NCBI RefSeq assembly: GCF_028898845.1
Contig: NZ_CP118574.1
Span: 2,046,001-2,110,000 of the forward strand
DNA: 64,000 nucleotides
Direction of reading: 5' to 3'
DNA from: Streptomyces sp. WZ-12
GTDB lineage: Bacteria > Actinomycetota > Actinomycetes > Streptomycetales > Streptomycetaceae
Shown here: positions 16,388 to 25,103 of the stretch, piece after piece
Layout of the letters: every line of letters begins with the position of its first letter
Numbering within the stretch: the stretch's first letter is position 1
Made by a program: the position numbers and the translations under genes
The notes under the pieces: generated by a model
The model's input: the letters and a program-made list of their open reading frames with translations, nothing else
The model's database searches: none
What the model was told of the DNA's origin: nothing

Positions 16388-16727
16388 GGGCAGCTGGGTC
16401 GGGTGACGTTGGTCGGCGACCGGCGGCGAGCCGATGTCGTCCTGCTCTCCGATGTGCCGATAGGGCAGCTGATCCCGGACATCTTGCAGTTGCTGGGCGA
16501 TCGGCCCGCATCACGGCCGACGGCACGGCAGTTGATCACGTCCGACGGCTCCGTCCTCCCGCACGACAGCACGCTGGCGTCGGCCGGGATAGCCGACGGC
16601 GCCGTGCTCCGGCTCGTCACGGCGCACGCCGCGCCGCCCGCCCCTGTGGTCCACGACGTCACCGATCAGGTCGCTGACGACCTCGACCTGCGGGCGTGGC
16701 GCTGGCGTCCCGCCGCGCGCCGGGGGC
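16388..16727 (+). pseudogene. eccD: eccD N-terminal fragment (ubiquitin-like domain of type VII transporter)
   Basis: The frame reads GRVTLVGDRRRADVVLLSDV and continues through PTARQLITSDGSVLPHDSTL to ADDLDLRAWRWRPAARR. This is the cytoplasmic YukD/ubiquitin-like domain of EccD plus the short link to its first membrane helix. A TAA at 16349-16351 lies upstream in frame and no good start precedes the homology. After about 16727 the frame continues to 17245 but shows none of the eleven expected membrane helices. The gene is therefore broken, and no other ESX machine gene (eccB, eccC, eccE, mycP) is in the window. Confidence 0.75.
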
Positions 16728-17264
16728 GGTTGATCACCATCCGCCGGAGGGCTCCTGGCGTGAACCGCTCGTCCTTGCGCGATGAGGGTGGATCCGGCGT
16801 CGACTGCGGGGCAGTCTCGCGGTCGCCCTTGATATGCACGTCCGGATTCGTCGTCGCTGGTGCTGTTGGCGGTGCGGTGCCTTGTGTCTTGCGGCGGGCC
16901 GGCGAGGGGGACCATGCTGGTTTCCGGGCCGAGGCCGGGGTGTTGGGATCTGTGACCTGGCAGGGGTCGGCGTCGGCTCGTCCGCCACGCCGTCTCGGGA
17001 AGTCTCAGGTTCAGCGGGCTACGGTCGATGGCGTGCCGTCGGGCTGGGGCGGTGATATTGCCAGAAGGGGTTCGTCAGGCAAGTTGGTTTGGTCTTCCGC
17101 GTTGCTGTCGGCCGGCTCGTCAGGAGGGGAGAAAGCCTCCGAAGAACAGGTCCAGCACATGATCAAGAATCTCGGCGGCATGTCCGCCGGCTGCAAGCAG
17201 CAGCCCCGCAGACCAGGCCCCCCTCTATGCCCGACTCCGGCCTGACCTGAAGCATCACACACAA
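16728..17264. other. Decayed sequence between eccD fragment and tRNA
   Basis: About 540 bases with one long open frame but no recognisable protein; the membrane part of eccD is missing. A short stretch near 17100-17200 reads EKASEEQVQHMIKNLGGMSA, which looks protein-like but is not assigned. Confidence 0.4.
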
Positions 17265-17298
17265 CAGCGGGTCGTGATCACTGGATCACAACCCGCTG
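17265..17298 (-). terminator. Hairpin downstream of tRNA-Leu
   Basis: CAGCGGGTCGTGATC (17265-17279) pairs with GATCACAACCCGCTG (17284-17298) at 14 of 15 positions around a 4-base loop. On the minus strand it follows the tRNA 3' end by 17 bases and is trailed by a T-rich run, so it is a likely tRNA terminator. Confidence 0.75.
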
Positions 17299-17315
17299 AC
17301 ATGTGCCTATCTGAG

Positions 17316-17400
17316 TGTCCGAGGGGGGACTTGAACCCCCACGCCCGATAAAGGGCACTAGCACCTCAAGCTAGCGCGTCTGCCATTCCGCCACCCGGAC
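17316..17400 (-). tRNA. tRNA-Leu (GAG)
   Basis: The minus strand folds into a long-variable-arm class II tRNA. The acceptor arm pairs GTCCGGG with CTCGGAC, the anticodon stem is CTAGC/GCTAG, the loop TTGAGGT gives anticodon GAG, and the T-loop region reads GGGGGTTCAAGTCCCCC. The CCA end is not encoded. It lies between the decayed type VII remnants and the oxalate operon, a common position for integration scars. Confidence 0.93.
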
Positions 17401-17605
17401 TTAGGTGGTCTTCGCGGGGCGTTCCCCGCGGCGACATGGATAACAATACCAAGGTTTCGGAGTGCCTTTCACCTGCGTATCCCTGCCGGGCATAAGGCGG
17501 GTTGATGAGTGGCGGACGGCGGCCTCCCGGCCAGATGGCTTGATCGTGGCGTTGCCCTCTGGACAACCAAGGGGCGGTGAGAGATAACGGGTCCATACAG
17601 TATTT

Positions 17606-17639
17606 GTCGACTGGCGACTGTATACAGTCTTCAGTCGAC
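17606..17639. promoter_or_regulatory. 34-bp palindromic operator ahead of the oxalate operon
   Basis: The arms are GTCGACTG (17606-17613) and CAGTCGAC (17632-17639). The core is a perfect 14-mer, GACTGTATACAGTC (17616-17629); only the 2-base spacers do not pair. Another half-site, ATACAGTA, lies just upstream near 17595. It is about 120 bases before the ThDP-enzyme start. A related site, ATCGTCTACAGTC, is at 25811-25823 before the gntR gene, so GntR/FCD binding is proposed. Confidence 0.7.
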
Positions 17640-17759
17640 GGGAAGAGTGACCCCCGTGACGGCGTCGAGGCGCTTCGGTCGGCGGCTCTCGGGGGCTCAA
17701 GTGACGCGGTTCGGTGGCTGTCGATGTGCGGCAACCACGCCCGGAAGGAAGCGACGCAG

Positions 17760-19499
17760 ATGGCTCAGGACAGGCAGATGACTCAGGGTGCGAAGCAGGA
17801 CCGGAACCAGGGCGGCGAGCCGGGGGGCGGCCGTGGCGGGGTTTCCGGCGGGCACCTGGTGGCCAAGGCGCTCAAGGCGGAGGGGGTGGAGGTGGTCTAC
17901 ACGCTCTGCGGGGGGCACATCATCGACATCTACGACGGGTGCGTTGATGAGGGCATCGAGGTGGTGGATGTCCGGCATGAGCAGGTGGCGGCGCATGCGG
18001 CGGACGGGTACGCGCGGCTCACGGGGCGGCCGGGGTGCGCGGTGGTCACCGCGGGGCCGGGGACCACCGATGCGGTGACCGGGGTCGCCAACGCCTTTCG
18101 GGCCGAGTCGCCGATGCTGCTGATCGGCGGCCAAGGGGCGCGTACGCAGCACAAGATGGGGTCGCTGCAGGACCTGCCGCACGTCGAGATGATGACGCCG
18201 ATCACCAAGTTCGCGGCCACCGTGCCGGACACCGCGCGGGCCGCGGACATGGTCTCGATGGCGTTCCGGGAGTGCTTCCACGGTGCGCCCGGGCCGTCGT
18301 TCCTGGAGATCCCGCGCGATGTGCTGGACGCCGAGGTGCCGGCCGAGGCGGCACGGGTGCCGCGGGCCGGGCACTACCGGGCCTCGACCCGTTCGCTCGG
18401 CGACCCCGAGGACGTGCAGCGGCTGGCCGATCTGCTGGTGCGCGCGGAGAAGCCGGCGATCCTGCTGGGTAGCCAGGTGTGGACGACGCGCGGGACCGAT
18501 GCCGCGGTGGAGCTCGTCCGGGCGCTGGACGTCCCGGCGTACATGAACGGGGCCGGGCGGGGGACTCTGCCGCCCGGCGATCCGCACCACTTCCAGCTGT
18601 CGCGGCGGTACGCGTTCGCCAACGCGGACGTCATCGTGATCGTCGGGACGCCGTTCGACTTCCGGATGGGGTACGGCAAGCGGTTGTCGCCGGACGCCAC
18701 GGTGGTGCAGATCGATCTGGACTACCGGACGGTGGGGCGGAACCGGGACGTCGATCTGGGGATCGTGGGAGACGCGGGCCTGGTGCTGAAGGCGGTCACC
18801 GAGGCGGCGTCCGGGCGGATCAACGGGGGTGCCGCCAAGCGCAAGGAGTGGTTGGACGAGCTGCGCGCGGCCGAACAGGCCGCGCTGGCCAAGCGGTTGC
18901 CGCAGTTGCGGTCGGATGCCTGCCCCATCCACCCCTACCGGTTGGTGAGCGAGATCAACGACTTCCTGACGGAGGATTCGATCTACATCGGGGACGGCGG
19001 GGACGTCGTCACCTTCTCCGGGCAGGTCGTGCAGCCCAAGTCGCCGGGGCACTGGATGGATCCGGGGCCGCTCGGGACGCTCGGCGTCGGCATCCCCTTC
19101 GTACTGGCCGCCAAGCAGGCCCGGCCCGAGAAGGAGGTGGTCACGCTCTTCGGGGACGGCGCGTTCAGCCTGACGGGCTGGGACTTCGAGACGCTGGTCC
19201 GCTACGACCTGCCGTTCGTCGGCGTCATCGGCAACAACTCGTCGATGAACCAGATCCGTTACGGGCAGCGGGCGAAGTACGGCGCGGAGCGGGAGCGGGT
19301 CGGCAACACGCTCGGGGACGTCCGCTACGACGAGTTCGCGCGGATGTTGGGCGGCTACGGCGAGGAGGTCCGGGACCCGGCGGACATCGCGCCGGCGCTG
19401 CGGCGGGCCCGGGAGTCGGGCAAGCCCTCGCTGATCAATGTGTGGATCGATCCGGACGCGTACGCCCCCGGAACGATGAACCAGACGATGTACAAGTAG
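17760..19499 (+). CDS. ThDP-dependent enzyme, putative oxalyl-CoA decarboxylase (acetolactate-synthase-like)
   Basis: A 579-residue enzyme with the three-domain layout of acetolactate synthase, oxalyl-CoA decarboxylase and 2-hydroxyacyl-CoA lyase. Seen: catalytic Glu74 in [16 protein letters not shown], the ThDP/Mg motif starting GDG (465-467) and ending NN (492-493), and the C-terminal tail [19 protein letters not shown]. Residues 1-28 are a Gly/Gln-rich extension. The start at 17760 has GGAAGGAA upstream. Next to frc it should turn oxalyl-CoA into formyl-CoA and CO2. However, the Tyr-Glu pair of characterised oxalyl-CoA decarboxylases is not found at the matching place ([12 protein letters not shown], 133-144), so lyase or synthase activity is an alternative. 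Frc starts 13 bases downstream. Confidence 0.82.
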   Translation: MAQDRQMTQGAKQDRNQGGEPGGGRGGVSGGHLVAKALKAEGVEVVYTLCGGHIIDIYDGCVDEGIEVVDVRHEQVAAHAADGYARLTGRPGCAVVTAGPGTTDAVTGVANAFRAESPMLLIGGQGARTQHKMGSLQDLPHVEMMTPITKFAATVPDTARAADMVSMAFRECFHGAPGPSFLEIPRDVLDAEVPAEAARVPRAGHYRASTRSLGDPEDVQRLADLLVRAEKPAILLGSQVWTTRGTDAAVELVRALDVPAYMNGAGRGTLPPGDPHHFQLSRRYAFANADVIVIVGTPFDFRMGYGKRLSPDATVVQIDLDYRTVGRNRDVDLGIVGDAGLVLKAVTEAASGRINGGAAKRKEWLDELRAAEQAALAKRLPQLRSDACPIHPYRLVSEINDFLTEDSIYIGDGGDVVTFSGQVVQPKSPGHWMDPGPLGTLGVGIPFVLAAKQARPEKEVVTLFGDGAFSLTGWDFETLVRYDLPFVGVIGNNSSMNQIRYGQRAKYGAERERVGNTLGDVRYDEFARMLGGYGEEVRDPADIAPALRRARESGKPSLINVWIDPDAYAPGTMNQTMYK

Positions 19500-19512
19500 G
19501 AGGGGGTCGGCC

Positions 19513-20742
19513 ATGTCCAAGGCACTCGACGGCATTCGCGTCCTCGATATGACACACGTTCAATCCGGCCCCTCCGCAACGCAGTTGCTGGCGTGGCTCG
19601 GGGCCGATGTGGTCAAGCTGGAGGCGGTGAGCGGGGACATCACGCGGCGTCAGTTGCGGGACGTCCCGGACGCCGACTCGCTCTACTTCACGATGCTCAA
19701 CTGCAACAAGCGCAGCATCACCCTGAACACCAAGACGGAGCGCGGCAAGGAACTGCTGACCGAGCTGATCCGGCGCAGCGATGTGCTGGTGGAGAACTTC
19801 GGTCCGGGTGCCGTCGATCGGATGGGGTTCCCCTGGGAGCGCATCCAGGAGATCAACCCGCGGATCGTCTACGCCAGCATCAAGGGGTTCGGCGAGGGCC
19901 CGTACACCGGTTACAAGGCGTACGAAGTGGTGGCCCAGGCAATGGGCGGGTCGATGGCGACGACCGGTTTCGAGGAGGGGCCGCCGCTGGCGACCGGGGC
20001 GCAGATCGGCGACTCCGGCACCGGGGTGCACTGCGTCGCGGGCATCCTGGCCGCGCTCTTCCAGCGCACCCGCACCGGCCGCGGCCAGCGGGTCAACGTC
20101 GCCATGCAGCACGCGGTGCTCAACCTGTGCCGGGTCAAGCTGCGGGACCAACAGCGCCTGGCACACGGCCCGTTGGCGGAGTACCCGAACGAGGACTTCG
20201 GCGACGAGGTGCCGCGCAGCGGCAACGCCAGCGGCGGTGGGCAGCCGGGGTGGGCGGTGAAGTGCGCGCCGGGCGGGCCCAACGACTACGTCTATGTGAT
20301 CGTGCAGCCGGTCGGTTGGCGGCCGATCACCGAGCTGATCGGGCGGCCTGAGCTGTCCGAGGACCCGGACTGGGCGACGCCGGAGGCCCGGCTGCCCAGG
20401 CTGTCGAAGATGTTCCAGCTGATCGAGGAGTGGAGCAGCACGCTCCCCAAGTGGGAGGTGTTGGCGCAGCTCACCGCCCATGACATCCCCTGCGGGCCGA
20501 TCCTGTCGACCAAGGAGATCATCGAGGACGCCTCGCTGGCCGAGAACGGCATGGTGGTGCGGGTCGAGCACCCGCAGCGCGGCGCCTTCACCACCGTCGG
20601 CTCCCCGCTGAAGCTGTCCGACTCCCCCGTCGACGTGCACCGCTCGCCGCTGCTGGGCGAGCACAACGCCGAGGTGTACGGCGGGGAACTGGACCTGGAC
20701 GGACCGGAATTGGCGCAGTTGAAGGCGGAGGGAGTGATTTGA
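19513..20742 (+). CDS. frc: Formyl-CoA:oxalate CoA-transferase
   Basis: A 409-residue family III CoA-transferase that follows E. coli Frc closely along its length. It begins with [20 protein letters not shown], has [20 protein letters not shown], and keeps catalytic Asp167 in IGDSGTG, the mobile glycine loop GGGQPGW (241-247), [13 protein letters not shown] and the late [13 protein letters not shown]. The enzyme moves CoA from formyl-CoA to oxalate, giving oxalyl-CoA for the decarboxylase. AGGAGGGGG lies in the 13-base gap after the ThDP enzyme. Its stop overlaps the start of the acyl-CoA synthetase (TGATG). This is the most secure function in the operon. Confidence 0.95.
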   Translation: MSKALDGIRVLDMTHVQSGPSATQLLAWLGADVVKLEAVSGDITRRQLRDVPDADSLYFTMLNCNKRSITLNTKTERGKELLTELIRRSDVLVENFGPGAVDRMGFPWERIQEINPRIVYASIKGFGEGPYTGYKAYEVVAQAMGGSMATTGFEEGPPLATGAQIGDSGTGVHCVAGILAALFQRTRTGRGQRVNVAMQHAVLNLCRVKLRDQQRLAHGPLAEYPNEDFGDEVPRSGNASGGGQPGWAVKCAPGGPNDYVYVIVQPVGWRPITELIGRPELSEDPDWATPEARLPRLSKMFQLIEEWSSTLPKWEVLAQLTAHDIPCGPILSTKEIIEDASLAENGMVVRVEHPQRGAFTTVGSPLKLSDSPVDVHRSPLLGEHNAEVYGGELDLDGPELAQLKAEGVI

Positions 20743-22886
20743 TGCGGATGACCGAGGGTCAGAAGCGCGTTGTCGGTGGGGTGTTGGGTGCCGCGCGGGG
20801 TGCGGGGCGGACGGTGCTCACCGCTCCCGAGGCGAGGGTGATCGCCGACGCGTACGGGATTCCGGTGCCGGCCGAGGGGGTGGCGGAGGACGCCGAGGAG
20901 GCGGTGGCGCTCGCCGCCCGGATCGGGTTCCCGGTGGCGCTCAAGATCGTTTCACCGGACATTCCGCACAAGACCGAGGCGGGCGGGGTGCGGACCGGCC
21001 TCGACTCGGCGGCCGAGGTGCGCGGCGCGTTCACCGCGGTCGTGGCCAACGCCCGGGCCTACGCGCCGGGCGCGCGGATCGACGGTGTGTTGGTGCAGCA
21101 GATGGTGCCGGCGGGGCAGGAGGTGATCGTCGGGGCGGTCAGCGACCCGACGTTCGGGAAGGTCGTGGCGTTCGGGCTGGGCGGCGTGCTGGTCGAGGTG
21201 CTCAAGGACGTCACCTTCCGGCTGGCGCCGGCGACGGCCGAGGACGCCGCGTCGATGCTGGACGGCATCCGGGCGGCCGAGGTGCTGCGCGGGGTGCGCG
21301 GCGGGCCCGCGGCGGACCGCGCGGCGCTGGTCGACCTGATCGTCCGCACCTCTCAACTCGCCGCGGATTTCCCTCAGATCGCGGAGGTCGACCTCAATCC
21401 GGTGTTCGCGTCGGCGGACGGGGTGTGCGCCGCCGACGTCCGGATCCTGCTGAGCGAGGGGGCGCCGCCGGCCCGTCCGCGGCACGGCCGGGCGGAGATC
21501 CTGGCCGCGATGCGGCGGCTGATGCGGCCCCGTTCGGTGGCGGTCATCGGGGCCTCCAACACCCCGGGGAAGATCGGCCACTCGATACTGCGCAATCTGC
21601 TCGACGGCGGGTTCTCCGGCGAGATCCATCCGGTGCACCCCACGGCGGACGACATCCTGGGCCGCAAGGCGTACCGGTCGGTGCGGGACGTGCCCGGCGA
21701 GGTGGACGTTGCGGTGTTCGCCATCCCCGCGCCGCTGGTGCCGGCCGCGTTGGAGGAGGTCGGCCGCAAGGGCGTCCCGAACGCCGTGCTGATCCCGTCC
21801 GGCTTCGCGGAGAGCGGCGAACTCGCCCTCCAGGAAAGGATCGTGGCGATCGGCGCGGAGTGGGGCGTCCGCCTGCTCGGGCCGAACATCTACGGCTACT
21901 ACTCCACCTGGCAGGACCTGTGCGCCACCTTCTGCACCCCGTACGACGTCAAGGGCGGGGTGGCGCTCACCTCGCAGTCCGGCGGCATCGGGATGGCGAT
22001 CCTGGGCTTCGCCCGGACGACCCGGACCGGCGTCTCGGCGATCGTCGGGCTCGGCAACAAGGCGGACGTGGACGAGGACGACCTGCTCACCTATTTCGGC
22101 GAGGATCCGCACACCGACTGCATCGCGATGCACCTCGAAGACCTCAAGGACGGCCGGGCGTTCGTCGAGGCGGCCCGGGAGACCGTGCCGAAGAAGCCGG
22201 TGGTGGTGTTGAAGGCGGGCCGGACCGGGGCCGGGGCGCGGGCCGCCGGCTCCCACACCGGCGCGCTGGCCGGCGATGACGCGGTCTACGACGACATCCT
22301 GCGGCAGGCCGGGGTGATCCGGGCGCCGGGCCTCGCCGACCTGTTGGAGTACGCCCGGGCGCTGCCCGTGCTGCCCGTCCCGAAGGGCGACAACGTGGTG
22401 GTGATCACCGGTGCCGGCGGCTCCGGGGTGCTGCTGTCGGACGCGCTGGTGGACAACGGCCTGCGGTTGATGGACATCCCGGCCGATCTCGACGCGGCGT
22501 TCCGCCGGCTGATCCCGCCGTTCGGCTCGGCCGGCAATCCCGTCGACATCACCGGTGGCGAGCCCCCGGCCACCTACGAGGCGGCCCTGCGGTTGGGGCT
22601 GTCCGATCCCCGGATCCACGCGCTGGTGTTGGGTTACTGGCACACCCTCGTCACCCCGCCCGCGGTCTTCGCGGAGTTGACGGCGCGGGTCGTCGGGGAG
22701 TTCCGGGCGCGCGGCATCGAGAAGCCGGTGGTGGCGTCGCTGGCCGGGGACACCGAGGTCGAGGCGGCGGCCGCCCGGCTCTTCGACAACGGGGTGGTCG
22801 CCTACCCGTACACCACCGAGAAGCCGGTGGCGGCACTCGGCGCCAAGTACCGCTGGGCGCGGGCCGCGGGGCTGCTCGGTCCCTGA
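20742..22886 (+). CDS. ADP-forming acyl-CoA synthetase (ATP-grasp + CoA-binding domains)
   Basis: A 714-residue fused NDP-forming acyl-CoA synthetase. The ATP-grasp subdomain is at the N-terminus (PVALKIVSPDIPHKTEAGGV, DPTFGKVVAFGLGGVLVEVL). It is followed by the CoA-binding Rossmann domain (SVAVIGASNTPGKIGHSILR) and the ligase domain with the phosphohistidine segment GSHTGALAGDD. This class interconverts acyl-CoA plus ADP/Pi with free acid plus ATP. In this operon it may conserve energy from formyl-CoA or prime the pathway by making an acyl-CoA donor; the acid is not known. ATG 20742 overlaps the frc TGA and follows GGAGGGAG, so translation is coupled. Confidence 0.9.
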   Translation: MRMTEGQKRVVGGVLGAARGAGRTVLTAPEARVIADAYGIPVPAEGVAEDAEEAVALAARIGFPVALKIVSPDIPHKTEAGGVRTGLDSAAEVRGAFTAVVANARAYAPGARIDGVLVQQMVPAGQEVIVGAVSDPTFGKVVAFGLGGVLVEVLKDVTFRLAPATAEDAASMLDGIRAAEVLRGVRGGPAADRAALVDLIVRTSQLAADFPQIAEVDLNPVFASADGVCAADVRILLSEGAPPARPRHGRAEILAAMRRLMRPRSVAVIGASNTPGKIGHSILRNLLDGGFSGEIHPVHPTADDILGRKAYRSVRDVPGEVDVAVFAIPAPLVPAALEEVGRKGVPNAVLIPSGFAESGELALQERIVAIGAEWGVRLLGPNIYGYYSTWQDLCATFCTPYDVKGGVALTSQSGGIGMAILGFARTTRTGVSAIVGLGNKADVDEDDLLTYFGEDPHTDCIAMHLEDLKDGRAFVEAARETVPKKPVVVLKAGRTGAGARAAGSHTGALAGDDAVYDDILRQAGVIRAPGLADLLEYARALPVLPVPKGDNVVVITGAGGSGVLLSDALVDNGLRLMDIPADLDAAFRRLIPPFGSAGNPVDITGGEPPATYEAALRLGLSDPRIHALVLGYWHTLVTPPAVFAELTARVVGEFRARGIEKPVVASLAGDTEVEAAAARLFDNGVVAYPYTTEKPVAALGAKYRWARAAGLLGP

Positions 22887-22963
22887 CGCCGTTCCTGCAC
22901 ACCCGAAGCGAAAAGGGACAGAGGGCGCGCTGACCGGATTTTTTCGATTCCGAGGTGAACGGC

Positions 22964-24469
22964 ATGGATCGCAGTCGCAGGACCGGGCGGGATGACGGCA
23001 GGGGAAGGGCGGGGGCAACGGGAACGGGAGACGAGGGAACCGCACCGGCAGCACGAACAGCCGCACGCACAACGCCAGGCACGATGCCAGGCACCGCGGC
23101 CATCAGCTACCGCGAAATCACCGACGGCAAGGGCCGGATCTACCGCATCGGGGAGACCGATCGGGAGCTACTCGGCGGCCACTCACGGAAGTTGATGGTG
23201 TATCTGCCGTGGGCGTCGATGATAGCGATCAGCGTCTCCGAGTACGCGTACGGATCGGCCGAGGGCACGCTGTCGCACGCCCACGGCTGGACGCAGAGCG
23301 ACACCTTCTGGATCCTGAGCGTCTGGGTGTTCTTCCAGGCGGGGATCGCCTTCCCGGCCGGTTGGTTACGGGAACGCGGCATCCTGACCGCGCGCCGGGC
23401 GATGTTCATCGGGGCGGTGCTGAGCCTGTTGGGCTTCGTCGCCCTGGGGCACCTGGACAACGTGCCGGCGGCGCTCTGCGGTTTCGGGGTCGTCGGCGGC
23501 ATCGGCTCCGGGCTCGTCTACGCCACCTGTATCAACATGGTCGGCAAGTGGTTCCCGGAACGGCGCGGCGCGAAGACCGGGTTCGTCAACGGCGGATTCG
23601 CCTACGGCGCCCTGCCGTTCATCTTCGTCTTCAACTACGCCTTCAACACCCGTGACTTCGACGAGGTGTTGGACCTCATCGGGGTCTATGTGCTGATCGT
23701 GGTGGCGGGTTGTGCCTGGTTCTTCAAGGACCCGCCGAAGAACTGGTGGCCCGCGGACGTCGAACCGCCGCTCACCGCCGGCGGCGCGCAGAAGCCGGCG
23801 GTGGGACTGGCCAAGAACCCGCCCGCGGTACGGCAGTTCACGCCCAAGGAGGCGATCCGCAGCGGGGTGCTGCCGCTGATGTGGATGAGCGTGGTGCTGA
23901 CCGCCGGCGTCTCGATATTCGGGATCTCGTTCCAGGTCGACTTCGCCAAGGAAGTGGGCTTCGGCCCGCTGGTCGCGGCGTCGTCGATGGGGATCATGTC
24001 CGTCGTCAACGGCGTCGGGCGGACGGCGGTCGGTTGGCTGTCGGACCTGTGGGGCCGGAAGACGACCCTGGTGCTCGTGATCGTCGTGTTGGGACTGGCC
24101 CAGTTCGGGGTGTTGTGGGCCGGGGACCTGCACAGCCAGTGGCTGTTCCTGCTCTTCGCCTTCCTCTCCGGCCTCGGCGGCGGCGCCTTCTATCCGCTCT
24201 TCGCCGCCCTCACCCCCGACTACTTCGGGGAGAACTACAACGCCAGCAACTACGGCCTGGTCTACAGCGGCAAGCTCATCAGCGGCCTGTTCGGCGGCGG
24301 ACTGGGCTCGATGGTGGTCAGTGCCTGGGGTTACAACGGCGCGTACCTGCTGGCCGGCGGTATCTCCCTGGTCGCGGCGGCCTTCACCCTGCTGCTGCAC
24401 CAACCGGGCCGGACCCGACTCCGCGACGTGGCCGCCAACCCCCGTCCGATCAGTCGGGAGATGACCTGA
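22964..24469 (+). CDS. OFA-family MFS transporter (oxalate/formate antiporter-like)
   Basis: About 501 residues with 12 predicted membrane helices after a 60-residue polar N-terminus. The OFA/OxlT signature is clear: GIGSGLVYATCINMVGKWFP, then RGAKTGFVNGGFAYGALPF, and late NGVGRTAVGWLSDLWGRKT and YNASNYGLVYSGKLISGL. OFA carriers exchange oxalate for formate, or take up related carboxylates, so it fits the frc operon upstream (77 bases). ATG 22964 is chosen for the GAGG about 7 nt upstream; GTG 22955 is possible. Codon 135 is TTA (23366-23368), predicting bldA-dependent translation, unlike the enzymes before it. Confidence 0.88.
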   Translation: MDRSRRTGRDDGRGRAGATGTGDEGTAPAARTAARTTPGTMPGTAAISYREITDGKGRIYRIGETDRELLGGHSRKLMVYLPWASMIAISVSEYAYGSAEGTLSHAHGWTQSDTFWILSVWVFFQAGIAFPAGWLRERGILTARRAMFIGAVLSLLGFVALGHLDNVPAALCGFGVVGGIGSGLVYATCINMVGKWFPERRGAKTGFVNGGFAYGALPFIFVFNYAFNTRDFDEVLDLIGVYVLIVVAGCAWFFKDPPKNWWPADVEPPLTAGGAQKPAVGLAKNPPAVRQFTPKEAIRSGVLPLMWMSVVLTAGVSIFGISFQVDFAKEVGFGPLVAASSMGIMSVVNGVGRTAVGWLSDLWGRKTTLVLVIVVLGLAQFGVLWAGDLHSQWLFLLFAFLSGLGGGAFYPLFAALTPDYFGENYNASNYGLVYSGKLISGLFGGGLGSMVVSAWGYNGAYLLAGGISLVAAAFTLLLHQPGRTRLRDVAANPRPISREMT

Positions 24470-24480
24470 ACCACCGTCTC

Positions 24481-24516
24481 CGCCCCGGGAGTTGAGGGAT
24501 TCCTCGACCCGGGGCG
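24481..24516. terminator. Bidirectional hairpin between convergent genes
   Basis: CGCCCCGGG (24481-24489) and CCCGGGGCG (24508-24516) pair exactly around an 18-base loop. It lies between the stop of the rightward antiporter gene (24469) and that of the leftward chorismate mutase gene (24546), as expected for a shared terminator. Confidence 0.65.
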
Positions 24517-24545
24517 AGCGGCGTTCGCGGCAGGAGTGGGCACAG

Positions 24546-24935
24546 TCAGCCGGCGGTCGGCCCGGACCCCGGGGCCGGTTCCCCTCCGTCGCCGGTCACC
24601 GCCCGGTCCGCGATCGCGCGGTGGTGGCGAACGACCTCACCGATGATGAAGTTGAGGAACTTCTCGGCGAAGGCCGGGTCCAGGCGGGCCTCTTCGGCCA
24701 GGCGGCGGAGGCGGGCGATCTGGGCGGCCTCGCGCGCCGGGTCGGCGGGCGGCAGGCTGTGCCGGGCCTTGAGCTCACCGACCTGCTGGGTGCACTTGAA
24801 GCGCTCGGCGAGCAGGTGCACCAGCGCGGCGTCGAGGTTGTCGATGCTGCTGCGCAGGTAGAGCAGCCGCTCGCGGGCCGCCTCGTCGGCGACGGAGGCC
24901 GCTTCGCCGGTCGCCGCTGCTGTCCCTTCGCTCAT
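24546..24935 (-). CDS. Chorismate mutase, AroQ type
   Basis: A 129-residue helical protein. The core from RERLLYLRSSIDNLDAALVH to FAEKFLNFIIGEVVRHHRAI shows the AroQ arrangement: Arg before SSIDNLD, helix 1 ending in LLAERFK, then QVGELKARHSLPP and a final basic helix. It converts chorismate to prephenate for Phe/Tyr. The start at 24935 (MSEGTAAATG) has GAGG 6 nt upstream and is preferred over 25004. It converges on the antiporter gene. It is the second chorismate mutase fold in this window, unrelated in structure to the AroH type at 7733-8077. Confidence 0.88.
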   Translation of the reverse strand: MSEGTAAATGEAASVADEAARERLLYLRSSIDNLDAALVHLLAERFKCTQQVGELKARHSLPPADPAREAAQIARLRRLAEEARLDPAFAEKFLNFIIGEVVRHHRAIADRAVTGDGGEPAPGSGPTAG

Positions 24936-25103
24936 GTACGCCTCGCCGTTCTGGTCGGGTTCGGGTGGTTCGTCCGTGATCGGCTGATGCGCGATCGCCT
25001 GCACCCTACCCGCCGGCGGGCCGCTCCTCGCCCCTGGTCTCGCCCCTCGGACGGGACGCGGGACGGCGGGGGCAAGGATCGGCCACCCCGGCCTCCGCCC
25101 CGG

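Noticed and set aside
16352..17245. Intact eccD-like gene of about 280 residues
   Set aside because: Homology ends near 16727, no membrane helices follow, and no start codon precedes the domain; treated as a fragment.
17606..17639. Phage attachment site or inverted-repeat transposon end
   Set aside because: No integrase or second copy; the related motif before gntR and its promoter position fit an operator better.
17697..19535. 612-residue open frame opposite the ThDP enzyme
   Set aside because: Arg/His/Pro-rich shadow of a high-GC gene; no family features.
20952..23072. 706-residue open frame opposite the acyl-CoA synthetase
   Set aside because: Low-complexity antisense product; the sense frame carries complete ATP-grasp and CoA-binding motifs.
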